Assembly: GCA_017307355.1 (NCBI GenBank)
Contig: JAFKFG010000022.1
Coordinates: forward strand, 1 to 64,000
From: Alphaproteobacteria bacterium
Lineage (GTDB): Bacteria > Pseudomonadota > Alphaproteobacteria > Micropepsales > Micropepsaceae
Direction of reading: 5' to 3'
Length of the DNA stretch: 64,000 bases
In this document: positions 25,771 through 36,010 of the stretch, one piece after another
Position numbering within the stretch: the first letter of the stretch is position 1
Layout: each line of letters opens with the position of its first letter
Position numbers and translations under genes: made by a program
The notes under the pieces: generated by a model
Told to the model about the DNA's origin: nothing
The model's input: only the letters and a program-made list of their open reading frames with translations
Database searches by the model: none

Positions 25771-27183
25771 ATGACGCAAAACTCCAAGCCTGTCCTGCGC
25801 TTCGCGCCCTCTCCCACGGGCATGCTCCATATCGGCGGCGCCCGGACCGCTCTCTTCAACTGGCTCTATGCCCGCCACACCGGCGGCACCTTCCTTCTGC
25901 GGATCGAGGATACCGACCGCGAGCGCTCCACCCCCGAAGCCGTGGCCGCGATCCTGAACGGGATGGAATGGATGGGACTGAACTGGGATGGCGAGGCGAT
26001 CTATCAGTTCGCCCGCGCCGCCCGGCACCGCGAAGTCGCCGAGCAATTGCTGGCACAAGGCAAAGCCTATCGCTGCTTCGCCACCCCGGAAGAATTGACT
26101 GAGATGCGCGAAGCCCAGCGCGCCGCCGGCAAACCGATCCGCTATGACGGCCGCTGGCGCGACCGCGATCCGTCCGAAGCGCCCCCCGGCGCGCCCTCGG
26201 TGGTGCGGCTGAAGGCGCGGACCGACGGCGAAACCATTGTGCACGACCTGGTCTTGGGCGATGTGCGTTTCGCCAACGACCAGCTGGACGACATGGTGCT
26301 GCTCCGCTCCGACGGCACGCCCACCTATATGCTGGCGGTGGTGGTGGACGATGCCGATATGGGCGTGACACATGTGATCCGGGGCACCGATCATCTCAAC
26401 AATGCCGCCCGCCAGCTTCAGATCATCGAAGCGATGGGTTGGACGGTCCCGGTTTACGGCCATTTGCCGCTGATCAACGGTCCCGACGGGCAGAAACTGT
26501 CCAAGCGCCATGGCGCGCTGGCGGTCGAAGCCTATCGCGATATGGGCTATCTGCCCGAAACCATGCGCAACTATCTTTTGCGCCTGGGCTGGAGCCATGG
26601 CGACGAGGAAATCATCCCCACCGCCAAGGCGATCGAATGGTTCGATTTCTCCGCCGTGGGCAAAAGCCCGGCGCGGATGGATTATAAGAAGCTGGACAAC
26701 CTCAACGGCCATTACATCCGCGAAACGGACGATGCCGCGCTGGTCGCCGAAGTGACGGCTTTCGCCGCGCGGCAAACCCCTCCCCGCATCCTGTCGGAAA
26801 AAGCGCGGGAGAGGTTGCTGGCGGCGATGCCCGCGCTCAAGGAGCGGGCCAAGACCCTGGTCCAGCTCGATCAGGGTGCGGAATTTCTGTACACGGACGG
26901 CCCCCGCGACCTGGATGCCGGCGCCGCCAAGATTCTCACCCCCGAGGCCCGCGCCGTGATGGCCCGTGCCCTGCCGGCTCTGGAAGCCACCGACTGGAGC
27001 GGTCCGGCCCTGGAAGCCGCCACAAGGGCATTTGCAGACGCCAGCGGCCTGAAGCTGGGGGACGTGGCCCAGCCTTTGCGGGCCGCAGTCACGGGAAAAA
27101 CCACTTCGCCGCCTTTGTTCGAGATGTTGGCGCTGTTAGGCCGGGAAGAATCCCTTATCCGATTAAGGGCTTATGGGAGTTGA
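25771..27183 (+). CDS. gltX: Glutamyl-tRNA synthetase
   Basis: Charges tRNA-Glu (and possibly tRNA-Gln, if a GatCAB route exists). The 470 residues include the class I HIGH motif in [18 protein letters not shown], the signature [24 protein letters not shown], and the KMSKS-type loop QKLSKRHGA. The C-terminal anticodon-binding cage is complete. It is divergent from comEC across a gap of 83 bases or less. Confidence 0.97.
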   Translation: MTQNSKPVLRFAPSPTGMLHIGGARTALFNWLYARHTGGTFLLRIEDTDRERSTPEAVAAILNGMEWMGLNWDGEAIYQFARAARHREVAEQLLAQGKAYRCFATPEELTEMREAQRAAGKPIRYDGRWRDRDPSEAPPGAPSVVRLKARTDGETIVHDLVLGDVRFANDQLDDMVLLRSDGTPTYMLAVVVDDADMGVTHVIRGTDHLNNAARQLQIIEAMGWTVPVYGHLPLINGPDGQKLSKRHGALAVEAYRDMGYLPETMRNYLLRLGWSHGDEEIIPTAKAIEWFDFSAVGKSPARMDYKKLDNLNGHYIRETDDAALVAEVTAFAARQTPPRILSEKARERLLAAMPALKERAKTLVQLDQGAEFLYTDGPRDLDAGAAKILTPEARAVMARALPALEATDWSGPALEAATRAFADASGLKLGDVAQPLRAAVTGKTTSPPLFEMLALLGREESLIRLRAYGS

Positions 27184-27214
27184 AGAAAATTCAACGCCTG
27201 TGGCAGTAAATGAA

Positions 27215-27244
27215 GTGACGTAGCAGGAAAAGCGCGCTTATATT
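27215..27244 (+). promoter_or_regulatory. Likely sigma-70-type promoter of gltA
   Basis: A GTGACG (27215-27220) and a TATATT (27239-27244) are separated by 18 bases and lie 40 bases before the gltA start. This is the best promoter match in the gap 27184-27283. No terminator for gltX is visible there, so read-through is possible. Confidence 0.45.
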
Positions 27245-27283
27245 GCAGCGCAAGATAAACTGGGAAGTTGGGGAGTTCGTTCG

Positions 27284-28594
27284 ATGCGTGAGAGCAAGAT
27301 CAAGACGGTCGGCAAGGCCAGCCTGAATTACGAAGGCAAGGATTACGAGCTGCCGGTCCTGGCAGGCACCCAGGGCCCCAATGCGGTGGACATCCGCAAG
27401 CTCTACGACCAGGCGAACATCTTCACCTACGATCCGGGTTTCACCTCCACCGCCTCGACCGAATCGAACATCACCTTCATCGATGGCGACAAGGGCGTGC
27501 TGCAGTATCGCGGCTACCCGATCGCCGATCTGGCGGAGCATTCCAGCTTCCTGGAAAGCTGCTATCTGCTGCTCAACGGCGAATTGCCGACCAAGAGCCA
27601 GATGGAGAAGTTCGAATACACCATCAGCCATCACACCATGGTGCATGAGCAGCTGGCCACATTCTTCCGCGGCTTCCGCCGCGACGCCCATCCGATGGCG
27701 GTGATGTGCGGCGTGGTCGGCGCCCTGTCGGCTTTCTATCACGACTCCACCGACATTACCGATCCGCGCCAGCGCGAGATCGCCAGCTACCGGCTGATCG
27801 CCAAAATGCCGACCATCGCCGCGATGGCGTACAAATACCATGTCGGTCAGCCCTTCGTGTATCCGCGCAACGATCTGGGCTATACCGAGAACTTCCTGCG
27901 CATGTGCTTCTCGGTCCCGGCCGAGGACTACAAGGTCAACAAGGTACTGGCCAAGGCGCTGGACACGATCTTCATCCTGCACGCCGATCACGAGCAGAAC
28001 GCGTCGACCTCCACGGTGCGCCTCGCCGGCTCGTCGGGCGCCAATCCTTTCGCCTGCATCGCGGCGGGCATCGCCTGCCTCTGGGGCCCCGCCCATGGCG
28101 GCGCCAACGAAGCGGCGCTGAAGATGCTGGAAGAGATCGGCACCGTTGACCGCATTCCCGAATATGTGAAGCGCGCCAAGGACAAGAATGACAGCTTCCG
28201 CCTGATGGGCTTCGGTCATCGCGTCTATAAGAATTACGATCCGCGCGCCAAGGCGATGCAGATCCAGGCGCATGCCGTGCTGGACGAGCTGGGTCTGCAT
28301 GACGATCCGCTGCTGAAGGTTGCGGTCGAGCTGGAGAAGATCGCCCTGCACGATGAATATTTCATCGAGAAGAAGCTCTATCCCAATATCGACTTCTATT
28401 CCGGCATCACCCTGAAGGCGCTGGGCTTCCCCACCTCCATGTTCACGGTGCTGTTCGCGCTGGCCCGTACCGTGGGCTGGATCGCCCAGTGGAAGGAAAT
28501 GCTGGAGGACCCGCACCAGAAGATCGGCCGTCCGCGTCAGGTCTATACCGGCCCGACCGAACGCAAATACGAGCCAATTTCGGCGCGGAAATAA
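27284..28594 (+). CDS. gltA: Citrate synthase (type II)
   Basis: Condenses acetyl-CoA with oxaloacetate at the entry of the TCA cycle. The 436 residues fit the hexameric, NADH-sensitive bacterial type. Catalytic residues are in [22 protein letters not shown] and [15 protein letters not shown], with the Asp in PNIDFYSGI. The stop is one base from the convergent lpxB stop, which leaves no room for a terminator between them. Confidence 0.98.
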   Translation: MRESKIKTVGKASLNYEGKDYELPVLAGTQGPNAVDIRKLYDQANIFTYDPGFTSTASTESNITFIDGDKGVLQYRGYPIADLAEHSSFLESCYLLLNGELPTKSQMEKFEYTISHHTMVHEQLATFFRGFRRDAHPMAVMCGVVGALSAFYHDSTDITDPRQREIASYRLIAKMPTIAAMAYKYHVGQPFVYPRNDLGYTENFLRMCFSVPAEDYKVNKVLAKALDTIFILHADHEQNASTSTVRLAGSSGANPFACIAAGIACLWGPAHGGANEAALKMLEEIGTVDRIPEYVKRAKDKNDSFRLMGFGHRVYKNYDPRAKAMQIQAHAVLDELGLHDDPLLKVAVELEKIALHDEYFIEKKLYPNIDFYSGITLKALGFPTSMFTVLFALARTVGWIAQWKEMLEDPHQKIGRPRQVYTGPTERKYEPISARK

Positions 28595-28595
28595 T

Positions 28596-29771
28596 TCAGG
28601 CGTCGATAAAGTTTAGCAGAACACGGGCGGCGCGCTGGGAGGGGGCTTCTTCATCCTCTCCCAGCCGCCGCCCGAATTCATTCATGGCATCGATCTGCGC
28701 GTTGCGCGCGCCCTTATCCGCAAACAGGTGCGCAACCTCGCCGGCCAACGCTTCGGGCGTGGCGTCATATTGCTTGAATTCCGGGACCGCCCGGCGCCCC
28801 AGAAGAATATTGATCAGGGTCATGTAGGGCACCGTCATCAAGCGGTTGGCCAAGGCAAAAGTCAGCCCGCCCACCCGGTACGCCACCACCATGGGGGTGC
28901 GTGACAAGGCAAGCTCCGCCGTTACCGTTCCCGACGCGGCCAATGCCACATCGGCGGCATCGAAGGCGGCGTATTTGTCGGCTTCATTTTCCAGGATATG
29001 CAGCGGCGTCGGCCAGCCCGATGCGGCTTCGCGCACCTTGGCGGCGACATGCGGCACGGTCGGCAGCACCGTCACCAGGCCCGGGATCTTCGCCGCCAAC
29101 AGCCGCACCGCGTCGCGGAAGACGGGGAAAATGAAGCGGATCTCGCTCGAGCGGCTGCCGGGCAGAAGCGCCAGAAGCGGCGCGTCCGCGCCGATGCCCA
29201 GACGCGCCCGCAAGGCATCGCCGCCGGTCATGCGGACACGCCGTTCCACCACCGGATGGCCGACGAAAGCGGCCCGCAATCCGTATTTCTCGAAGAACGG
29301 CACCTCGAAAGGGAACAGCGCCAATATCAGGTCGAAATAGCGGGCCATCGCCTTGGCGCGATAGGCGCGGCTGGCCCAGACCTGCGGTGCCACATAATTG
29401 ACCGTCTTGATCGAGGGATCGCGCTTTTTCACCGCCTTGGCGATGCGGTGGGTGAAGTCGGGACTGTCGATCACCACCAACGCATCGGGATGGACGGCGA
29501 TTGCATAATCCGCGGCCTGGCGCACCCGCGCCAATATCCTGGGAATGGCGGGCACCACTTCGCGCAGGCCCATCACGGCCGTGGCGTCGAGCGGAAACAG
29601 GCTTTCCAGCCCTTCGCGCGCCATGGCCGGGCCGCCCACGCCCACGATCTTCACCCGGTCGCCGGCCAGGCGCCGGATGCCCGCCATCAATTGCGCGCCC
29701 AGAAGATCGCCCGACGTTTCCCCGCACACCAGCATCAGGGTTTTCGGACGTTGCGCGGGCATGCCGCTCAC
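28596..29771 (-). CDS. lpxB: Lipid-A-disaccharide synthase
   Basis: A GT19 glycosyltransferase that joins UDP-diacylglucosamine and lipid X to form the lipid A disaccharide at the inner membrane. Motifs: MLVCGETSGDLLGAQLM, GVGGPAM, NYVAPQVWASR, LALLPGSRSSEI and ALAASGTVTAELAL. I take the GTG at 29771, whose GTGA overlaps the lpxI stop; an ATG at 29762 would also work. It is the last gene of the lpx run. Confidence 0.96.
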   Translation of the reverse strand: MSGMPAQRPKTLMLVCGETSGDLLGAQLMAGIRRLAGDRVKIVGVGGPAMAREGLESLFPLDATAVMGLREVVPAIPRILARVRQAADYAIAVHPDALVVIDSPDFTHRIAKAVKKRDPSIKTVNYVAPQVWASRAYRAKAMARYFDLILALFPFEVPFFEKYGLRAAFVGHPVVERRVRMTGGDALRARLGIGADAPLLALLPGSRSSEIRFIFPVFRDAVRLLAAKIPGLVTVLPTVPHVAAKVREAASGWPTPLHILENEADKYAAFDAADVALAASGTVTAELALSRTPMVVAYRVGGLTFALANRLMTVPYMTLINILLGRRAVPEFKQYDATPEALAGEVAHLFADKGARNAQIDAMNEFGRRLGEDEEAPSQRAARVLLNFIDA

Positions 29772-30595
29772 GGCGTGACGCCCATGACGAACAGGCCGAG
29801 CCGGTCCGCTTCCGCCGCCACCGCCTCTTTGCCCACGATCAGCGATTTTCCGCTTTCCAGGGCGATGCCCGCCAGCCCAACATCGGCAGCGCGGCGCACC
29901 GTTTCCACGCCCACCACCGGCATGTCGGTCTTGGCGTCCTGGGTGGGCTTCAGCGCCTTGACCAGAACGCCGCGCTTCTTTTGCGGCGTGCCGCGCAGAT
30001 TGTCGCGCAACTGGCCGATCCGCGCGATCATGGCGTCGGTCCCTTCGGCCGCTTCGACCGCCAAGGCAAGCCCTTCGCAGACCGCCGCCGCCTGCCCCAC
30101 GTCAAGCGCGCCCAGCGCGCGAACGATGGCAAAGGCGCGGGCGATATCGGATTTGTGATCGTCATTGGGCAGCACCCGTCCCAGCGGTCCTTCGCCTGCC
30201 ACCAGGCCGGGGGCCGCTTCGGCCACGCCCACGGCGCGAAAGCCCGCATCCTCGAACAGGCCGACCAGCATGCGCAGCAGGGCATCGTCCCCCTGGCGGG
30301 CCGCCGCGATTACGCGCGGCAGGACCATCACGCCCTTGGCGTCGAGCTTGAGTTCGGAGAATTTCGGACGTTCTACTTTTCCCGCCAGGAGGACATCCTT
30401 GGCCCCGGCACCGGCAAGCGATTTCAGCGCCCGCCCCGGCTCGCCCAGGGATACCCAGTCATGGGAAAATTCCTCCGCCCATTCGCCGCACATGCCGCGC
30501 AGCGCGACGATGAACACCGCCCGGCCATCGGCACGGGCACTGTGCGCCACCGCGCGCGGCAGATCGCCACCTCCGGCGATGATGCCGAGACTCAT
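29768..30595 (-). CDS. lpxI: UDP-2,3-diacylglucosamine pyrophosphatase LpxI
   Basis: Hydrolyses UDP-2,3-diacylglucosamine to lipid X and UMP, replacing LpxH in alphaproteobacteria. The 275-residue protein begins MSLGIIAGGGDLPRAVA and has the LpxI (DUF1009) blocks GKVERPKFSELKLD, DDALLRMLV, GRVLPNDDHKSDIARAF and DMPVVGVETVRRAADVGL. The start at 30595 overlaps the lpxA stop by ATGA; the frame upstream is only the shadow of lpxA. It lies between lpxA and lpxB, its normal place. Confidence 0.96.
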   Translation of the reverse strand: MSLGIIAGGGDLPRAVAHSARADGRAVFIVALRGMCGEWAEEFSHDWVSLGEPGRALKSLAGAGAKDVLLAGKVERPKFSELKLDAKGVMVLPRVIAAARQGDDALLRMLVGLFEDAGFRAVGVAEAAPGLVAGEGPLGRVLPNDDHKSDIARAFAIVRALGALDVGQAAAVCEGLALAVEAAEGTDAMIARIGQLRDNLRGTPQKKRGVLVKALKPTQDAKTDMPVVGVETVRRAADVGLAGIALESGKSLIVGKEAVAAEADRLGLFVMGVTP

Positions 30596-31392
30596 TCGAT
30601 TTCGCCGCGGCGGCGCGCCGTGCACAGCTTCTGCTTGGCCGGCGCCAGAATGAACTGAACCACCTCGTCGACTTCCGCGATGCCCGGCCACTCCGCCTTC
30701 GCCGCCATGGCGCGGCTTTTGATGTCACCGCCCTGCCCGTAGAAAATCGCGCGGAAAGCGGCGCGCAGGGCATTGATGGTTTCGCGGGAGAGCCCGCGCC
30801 GTTTGAGGCCGATCAGATTGAGGCCCGCCAACTCCGCGTGATCGCCGAACGCCATGGCGTAAGGAATGACGTCGCGATTGATGCCGGTGATGCCGCCCAC
30901 CATCGCGCCCTTGCCCACCCGGCAGAATTGCTGAACCGCCGACAGGCCGCCGAAGATCACGCCGTCGCCGATCTGGGAATGACCGCCCAGCGCCACCGAA
31001 TTGGCGAAGGTGACATCGTTGCCCACCACGCAGTCATGGCCCACATGGCTGCCCGCCATAAAGTATCCCCGGGCGCCGATAAGGGTCACGCCCTTGTCCT
31101 TGCGGCTGCCGCAATTCATCGTCACCAGCTCGCGCAGCACGCAATCGGCGCCGATTTCGAGCCGTCCTTCGGAAAAATCATTGCCGCGGATCTGGCCTTC
31201 GCCGCCCAGGACGGCGCCGGAATGCACCACCGTGCGTGCGCCGATCCGGGTCACGCCTTTCACCACCGCATGAGACAGGAGCCGCACGCCCTCTTCCAGG
31301 ACCGCGCGCGGACCGACATGGCAAAAAGGGCCGATCTCGACGCCCGCGCCGAGCTGGGCGCCGTCTTCAATCAGGGTTGTTGGATGGATCAT
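30592..31392 (-). CDS. lpxA: UDP-N-acetylglucosamine O-acyltransferase
   Basis: First enzyme of lipid A synthesis: transfers a hydroxyacyl chain from acyl carrier protein to UDP-GlcNAc. The 266 residues start with [15 protein letters not shown] and form left-handed beta-helix hexapeptide repeats, with the catalytic His in MAGSHVGHDCVVGN and the RRGLSRETINALR C-terminal helix. The ATG at 31392 fits the family N-terminus and overlaps the fabZ end by 26 bases, more than the 4-base overlaps elsewhere in this operon. Confidence 0.97.
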   Translation of the reverse strand: MIHPTTLIEDGAQLGAGVEIGPFCHVGPRAVLEEGVRLLSHAVVKGVTRIGARTVVHSGAVLGGEGQIRGNDFSEGRLEIGADCVLRELVTMNCGSRKDKGVTLIGARGYFMAGSHVGHDCVVGNDVTFANSVALGGHSQIGDGVIFGGLSAVQQFCRVGKGAMVGGITGINRDVIPYAMAFGDHAELAGLNLIGLKRRGLSRETINALRAAFRAIFYGQGGDIKSRAMAAKAEWPGIAEVDEVVQFILAPAKQKLCTARRRGEIE

Positions 31393-31849
31393 CGCTGGCT
31401 TCCGCGCCATCGTGAATCATGGCGGTGAATTCGGCCTCGGCGCACAGCGTCTCGCCGACATAGGCCTGGCCTTCGAAGCGCCACACGGGGCCCCGCCGGC
31501 GCAGCGCCTTGACCGGCATGCGCATCATGTCCCCGGGATGGACCGGCTTGCGGAAGCGCGCCTTATCGATGGCCATGAAATAAACGATGCGCTTTTCCCG
31601 CTCGAAGCCCAGACTATGGACCACCACTGCGCCTGCGGTCTGCGCCATCGCCTCTACGATCAGGACGCCCGGCATCACGGCATAGTCGGGAAAATGACCC
31701 AGAAAATACGGCTCGTTGATGCCGATCGCCTTCCAGCCGGTGGCGCTTTGCATTTTCACGATATCGGTCAGCCGCTCCACCAGCAGCATGGGGGGACGAT
31801 GCGGCAGCAGCTTTTTGATCTGCGCGACATCCAGTGTGGACTCAGTCAT
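31367..31849 (-). CDS. fabZ: 3-hydroxyacyl-ACP dehydratase FabZ
   Basis: Removes water from hydroxyacyl-ACP in fatty-acid elongation. With the start at 31849 (AGGA close upstream) it has 160 residues; an ATG two codons earlier is possible. The hot-dog fold shows [14 protein letters not shown] and the catalytic His52 and Glu66 in [20 protein letters not shown]. It competes with LpxA for the same hydroxyacyl-ACP pool and its 3' end is overlapped by lpxA. Confidence 0.97.
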   Translation of the reverse strand: MTESTLDVAQIKKLLPHRPPMLLVERLTDIVKMQSATGWKAIGINEPYFLGHFPDYAVMPGVLIVEAMAQTAGAVVVHSLGFEREKRIVYFMAIDKARFRKPVHPGDMMRMPVKALRRRGPVWRFEGQAYVGETLCAEAEFTAMIHDGAEASDDPSNNPD

Positions 31850-32885
31850 TGTCATCCTGCTTGCGGCGCCGGAGAAGCTGGCTGACCGCGTGAATCTCTC
31901 TCAGCCACTCTCTTACAGGCTTTGCCGGAACGCCGCCATAATCCTGGCCGCCTTCGATTTTCTGCCCGGAAACCATGGCGCTGCGCGCCGCCAGCCTTGC
32001 ACCGGGCCCGATGCGGACATGGTCGGCGATTCCCACCTGACCGCCCAGCACGGCGAAATCCGCCACCACGGAACTGCCCGCGATGCCGGTCTGGGAAACC
32101 AGGACGACATGACGGCCAATCTGCACATTGTGACCGATCTGGACCAGGTTATCGATCTTGGTGCCTTCGCCGATCACCGTATCGCCCAAGGCGCCCCGGT
32201 CGATGGTGGTGGCGGCGCCGATCTCGACACCGTCCTGGATGATGACCCGGCCCAGTTGGGGGATTTTCACATGGCCCCCCGATGAAGAGGCAAAGCCGAA
32301 ACCCGGCTGGCCGATCGCGGCGCCCGGCAAAATCGTCACCCGGTCGCCGATATAGGCATGACTGATGGAAACATTGCTGCCGATCTCGCAGCCATGACCG
32401 ATGGCCACGCCCGGGCCGATCACGGCATTGGCGCCGATCCGTACCCGGTCGCCGATCTCCGCACCCGGCCCGATCACGGCGCCCGGCCCCAGAACCACAT
32501 CCCGGCCCAGCCGCGCTTGCGGCGAAACGGGCTGTTCCTGAACCCAGACCTGCTGCAGGGCGTCCGGATAGAACATCGCGGCCACCGCGGCGAAGGCATG
32601 CGCCACCGATGGGGCGGGAAGCAGAAGCATGCCGTCCGGCGCCTGGCAGTGAAGGTCCTTTTGCGGCACCAGGCAAAAACCGGCACCGCTGCGGGCAAAG
32701 GCTTCGGCCATTTCCCGGCCGCCCGAAAAGAAAGTCAGATGGGACCTGCCCGCGCCTTCCAGCCCGGCAAGATCGGCGATCAGCGCCGTGCCGTCCGCAT
32801 CGGCCGGCACGGCAATCTTCGCCGCTGCGCAGATCTCGGCGAGGCGGAAGGGGCCTCGATTGTCGTAAAAACGAGGATCTGCCAT
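31842..32885 (-). CDS. lpxD: UDP-3-O-acylglucosamine N-acyltransferase
   Basis: Third step of lipid A synthesis, adding the N-linked hydroxyacyl chain. The N-terminal uridine-binding domain (about 1-105) is followed by hexapeptide repeats ([29 protein letters not shown]) and the catalytic region [15 protein letters not shown]. 347 residues is the expected length. It overlaps fabZ by up to 8 bases and follows skp after 25 bases. Confidence 0.97.
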   Translation of the reverse strand: MADPRFYDNRGPFRLAEICAAAKIAVPADADGTALIADLAGLEGAGRSHLTFFSGGREMAEAFARSGAGFCLVPQKDLHCQAPDGMLLLPAPSVAHAFAAVAAMFYPDALQQVWVQEQPVSPQARLGRDVVLGPGAVIGPGAEIGDRVRIGANAVIGPGVAIGHGCEIGSNVSISHAYIGDRVTILPGAAIGQPGFGFASSSGGHVKIPQLGRVIIQDGVEIGAATTIDRGALGDTVIGEGTKIDNLVQIGHNVQIGRHVVLVSQTGIAGSSVVADFAVLGGQVGIADHVRIGPGARLAARSAMVSGQKIEGGQDYGGVPAKPVREWLREIHAVSQLLRRRKQDDND

Positions 32886-32910
32886 GGGCGTCGGCGCGGG
32901 GCGCGCTCCG

Positions 32911-33519
32911 TTATTTCTTGGCTGGTGCCTTGGCGGGCGCCGGGGCCGCCGACGGCGGCGCGGCCTGCGATACTTTCAGGCTGGGCAATTTCTGGTTCAG
33001 CTGATCGATGGCGGGCTGGGTGATGTCGAAAGCCTGCACCGCCTGGGGCGACGCATAGACCAGGGCGTTCTTGTCCAGGATCATGTTGGCGCCGCGCTGC
33101 TGCATCAGATTCTGCAGGATCGGCTCCAGCGCCTTGGCGATGGTCTGCTGCGCGACCATGAAGCCGCCCTGGATCGCCTGCTCCTTGCGCTGTGCGGCGG
33201 CCTGCATGCCAGCCTGCTTGGCTTCGAAGGCCTTGACCTTTTGCGCCTTGGCGTCCGCCGCCAGGATGGCGATCTGCTGTTGAAGCTGTGTCGCTTCGGC
33301 CTGCAGCGCTTTCTGCTGGCCCGCGATTTCACCCTTGGCCTGATTGCCCATGGCTTCGATCTGGCGGGCGACGTCCTGGCCCACCTTCGAAAAGCGCAGG
33401 ATCGCCTGCCGGTCGATCAACAGAATCTTCTGCTGCACCGGGGGCGGTGGCGGGTTGGCGGCGAGCGCCGGCACGGAGGCCGCGATCACGAGCGTGGTGG
33501 CGAGAAGGATCTTTTTCAT
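32911..33519 (-). CDS. Skp/OmpH-type periplasmic chaperone
   Basis: A 202-residue periplasmic protein. [20 protein letters not shown] is a cleaved signal. The mature chain has the OmpH pattern: a beta-strand [10 protein letters not shown], a long Gln/Ala-rich coiled coil (the tentacles; residues about 45-125), and a closing strand [13 protein letters not shown] Pro/Ala/Lys tail ends it. Skp trimers shield unfolded outer-membrane proteins on their way to BamA, which is encoded 4 bases upstream. Confidence 0.88.
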   Translation of the reverse strand: MKKILLATTLVIAASVPALAANPPPPPVQQKILLIDRQAILRFSKVGQDVARQIEAMGNQAKGEIAGQQKALQAEATQLQQQIAILAADAKAQKVKAFEAKQAGMQAAAQRKEQAIQGGFMVAQQTIAKALEPILQNLMQQRGANMILDKNALVYASPQAVQAFDITQPAIDQLNQKLPSLKVSQAAPPSAAPAPAKAPAKK

Positions 33520-33523
33520 GGTC

Positions 33524-35950
33524 TTAGAACCCTGTTCCAGCGGAGAAGTGAATGATCTGCGGTCGGTCATAGCTGGCCTTCACGATGGGAACGCCCAGAT
33601 CGATCTGGAGCGGTCCGAACGGCGAACGCCAGCCGAAGCTGAGGCCCGCCGAAGCACGGAACGCGAAATTGTCCTTGACGCAGGACTGGGCGATCGTGCC
33701 GCCCACATTAACACCGCCGCAGGTCCGGATAACATTGTCCACCCGGCCCAAAGTACCGAAATCGGAGAAGGCCGCGATCGAGACGCCATAGCTTTCGGGC
33801 AGAAGCGACGGCAAACGGGCCGACAAGGTGCCGATGGCATAGACATTGCCGCCGATCGCGCCGGTATTGAGCGGCGCATCCAGGTCGCGCGGACCGATGC
33901 CGGCGATGGCAAAGCCGCGGAAACTGTCGCCGCCCTTGAAGAAGCGCTGATTGATCGGCACAGGGGTGCCGTCATAGCTCTGGATGATGCCGGCATCCAG
34001 CGACAGGGAGTTGATGATGGCACCGTCGAAGGCAGGCCTGTAACCGGCAAATTGCGCGGTGGTCTTGACGAAGCGCAGGTTGCCGCCGAAGCCGGCAAAA
34101 TCCTGGTTGAGCGAGAAGGTCATGCCGGTGGTGGGCCGCCGGTAATCGTCCAGGCTGTTATAGCCATAGGTAAATCCGAAGATCGAACCATAAGTGTCGC
34201 CGGCCGCCAGCTGGATTTCCAGCGGCGCGTTGCCGAACGGCGTGACCCGGGTGATCTGATAGGTGTAGCGCAGACCCACCGAGGAATATTCCGAGATCGG
34301 AAAGCCCATGCGGAGCGTCACGCCCGATGTGTCGCTGGAATAGGTCGCCTGGCGGTAGTCGACCTGCTGCTTATAGATATCGAAGCCCGCCGCCAGCGGC
34401 CGGTCCAGGAACCATGGCTCGGTGAAGCTGAACTGATAGAGCTTCTGGATCTGCGATACCGAGACCGACGTCTTCAGGAATTGCGCACGGCCGAACAAAT
34501 TCTGCTCGGTATAGCTGAATTCACCGGTCAGCTGGCTGGCCGAGGAATAGCCCAGACCCAGCTGCAATTGCCCGGTCGATTGTTCGGTGACGGCCACGGT
34601 GATGTCGGTGCGATCCGGCGCGCTGCCGGGCGTGTTCTTGACGTCGACTTCCTTGAAGAAGCCCAGCGAGCGGATGCGGGTGCGCGAGCGGTCCACCAGC
34701 ACGCGATTGAAGGCATCGCCTTCCACCAGGCGGAATTCGCGGCGGATCACCTTGTCCAGGGTACGCACATTGCCGCTGATATTGATCTTGCCGATATAGA
34801 CACGCGGGCCCTGGGCGATATCGAACAAAAGATCGATGGTCTTGTTGTCGCGATTGCGGGCGATGCGCGGATGCACCTCGGCGAAAGCATAGCCCTTGGT
34901 GCCGGCCGCATTGGTCAAGGAATCGATGGCCTTCTGCACCGTTTCGGCATTGTAGACATCGCCGCTGGTGATCGGGACCATCGGGCGCAAGGAGCTGGGC
35001 GTCAGTTCCTTGATCTGGGAATTGATCGTGACCTTGCCGAATTTGTAGCGGGGCCCTTCGTTCACCGTGAAGGTGACGTAGAAATTCTTGCGGTTCTGGG
35101 CCAGCTGCGCGACCGCGCTGACCACGGTGAAATCGGCATACCCATGATTGACGTAAAAGCGCCGGAGCTGTTCGCGGTCGAAGGCCAGCCGGTCGGGATC
35201 GTAATTGTCGTTGCTGGCAAGGATCTTGTACCAGGCGCTTTCTTCGGTGGCGATCTGTCCCTTCAAGGTCGCATCGTCATAGATCTTGTTGCCGATGAAA
35301 TTGATGCGGGCGATGCCGGTGGTGGGACCCTCGGTGATGGAGAAGATCAGGTCGATGCGGTTCTGCGGGCGCTGAATGATCTGCGGATCGACCCGGGCGG
35401 CGAATTTTCCGTTGCGGCGGTAAAGCTCGATGATGCGCTGGACGTCGGCCTGGACGCGGGCGCGGGTGAAGGTGCCGCGGGGCTTGATCTGGACTTCCTT
35501 GGTCAGATCCTTGGTCGAAACCTTGTCGTTACCTTCGAACACCACCTGATTGATGATGGGATTCTCGACCACCCGGATGGTCAGAGTGCCGTTGGCGAAG
35601 TTGATCTTCACGTCGGAGAACAGGCCGGTGCCGAACAGCGATTTCAGCGCCTGGTCCGCCAGCGCGGGGTCATAATTCTCGCCTTCGCGGATATTCACAT
35701 AGGTCAGGACCGTGCCGGGCTCCACGCGCTGCGTCCCGGCGACGGCGATGTGCTGGATCACGCGGGCGGGTTGGGCCGGGGCTGCAGGCGCTGGCGGCCG
35801 GTCGGCGGCCGGCTTTTCGGCATTCAGGACCGCGGCGCGGTCCTCCGCGCCAGGACGCAACTGAGCCGCCGCCGGACCCGCGAACAGGGCCAGGCACAGG
35901 GTCGCGGACGTCGCGCGCAGAACCGCTTTATGAGTGGCGATAGTCCGCAT
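33524..35950 (-). CDS. bamA: BamA, outer-membrane protein assembly factor
   Basis: Core of the machine that inserts beta-barrel proteins. The 808-residue precursor has a signal peptide (ending GPAAAQ), a Pro/Ala stretch, five POTRA domains (about 65-420; for example RVIQHIAVAGTQRVEPGTV, INQVVFEGNDKVSTKDL, VYIGKINISGNVRTLDKV) and a 16-strand barrel with the lid-lock motif SFRGFAIAGIGPRDL and terminal Phe. The ATG at 35950 is preferred over a GTG at 35965. Confidence 0.97.
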   Translation of the reverse strand: MRTIATHKAVLRATSATLCLALFAGPAAAQLRPGAEDRAAVLNAEKPAADRPPAPAAPAQPARVIQHIAVAGTQRVEPGTVLTYVNIREGENYDPALADQALKSLFGTGLFSDVKINFANGTLTIRVVENPIINQVVFEGNDKVSTKDLTKEVQIKPRGTFTRARVQADVQRIIELYRRNGKFAARVDPQIIQRPQNRIDLIFSITEGPTTGIARINFIGNKIYDDATLKGQIATEESAWYKILASNDNYDPDRLAFDREQLRRFYVNHGYADFTVVSAVAQLAQNRKNFYVTFTVNEGPRYKFGKVTINSQIKELTPSSLRPMVPITSGDVYNAETVQKAIDSLTNAAGTKGYAFAEVHPRIARNRDNKTIDLLFDIAQGPRVYIGKINISGNVRTLDKVIRREFRLVEGDAFNRVLVDRSRTRIRSLGFFKEVDVKNTPGSAPDRTDITVAVTEQSTGQLQLGLGYSSASQLTGEFSYTEQNLFGRAQFLKTSVSVSQIQKLYQFSFTEPWFLDRPLAAGFDIYKQQVDYRQATYSSDTSGVTLRMGFPISEYSSVGLRYTYQITRVTPFGNAPLEIQLAAGDTYGSIFGFTYGYNSLDDYRRPTTGMTFSLNQDFAGFGGNLRFVKTTAQFAGYRPAFDGAIINSLSLDAGIIQSYDGTPVPINQRFFKGGDSFRGFAIAGIGPRDLDAPLNTGAIGGNVYAIGTLSARLPSLLPESYGVSIAAFSDFGTLGRVDNVIRTCGGVNVGGTIAQSCVKDNFAFRASAGLSFGWRSPFGPLQIDLGVPIVKASYDRPQIIHFSAGTGF

Positions 35951-36010
35951 TCCGCCGTCCGGCACCCGTCTTGGAGGCGCGCATCACCGGTAACGGCAGC
36001 GGCCGAAGTT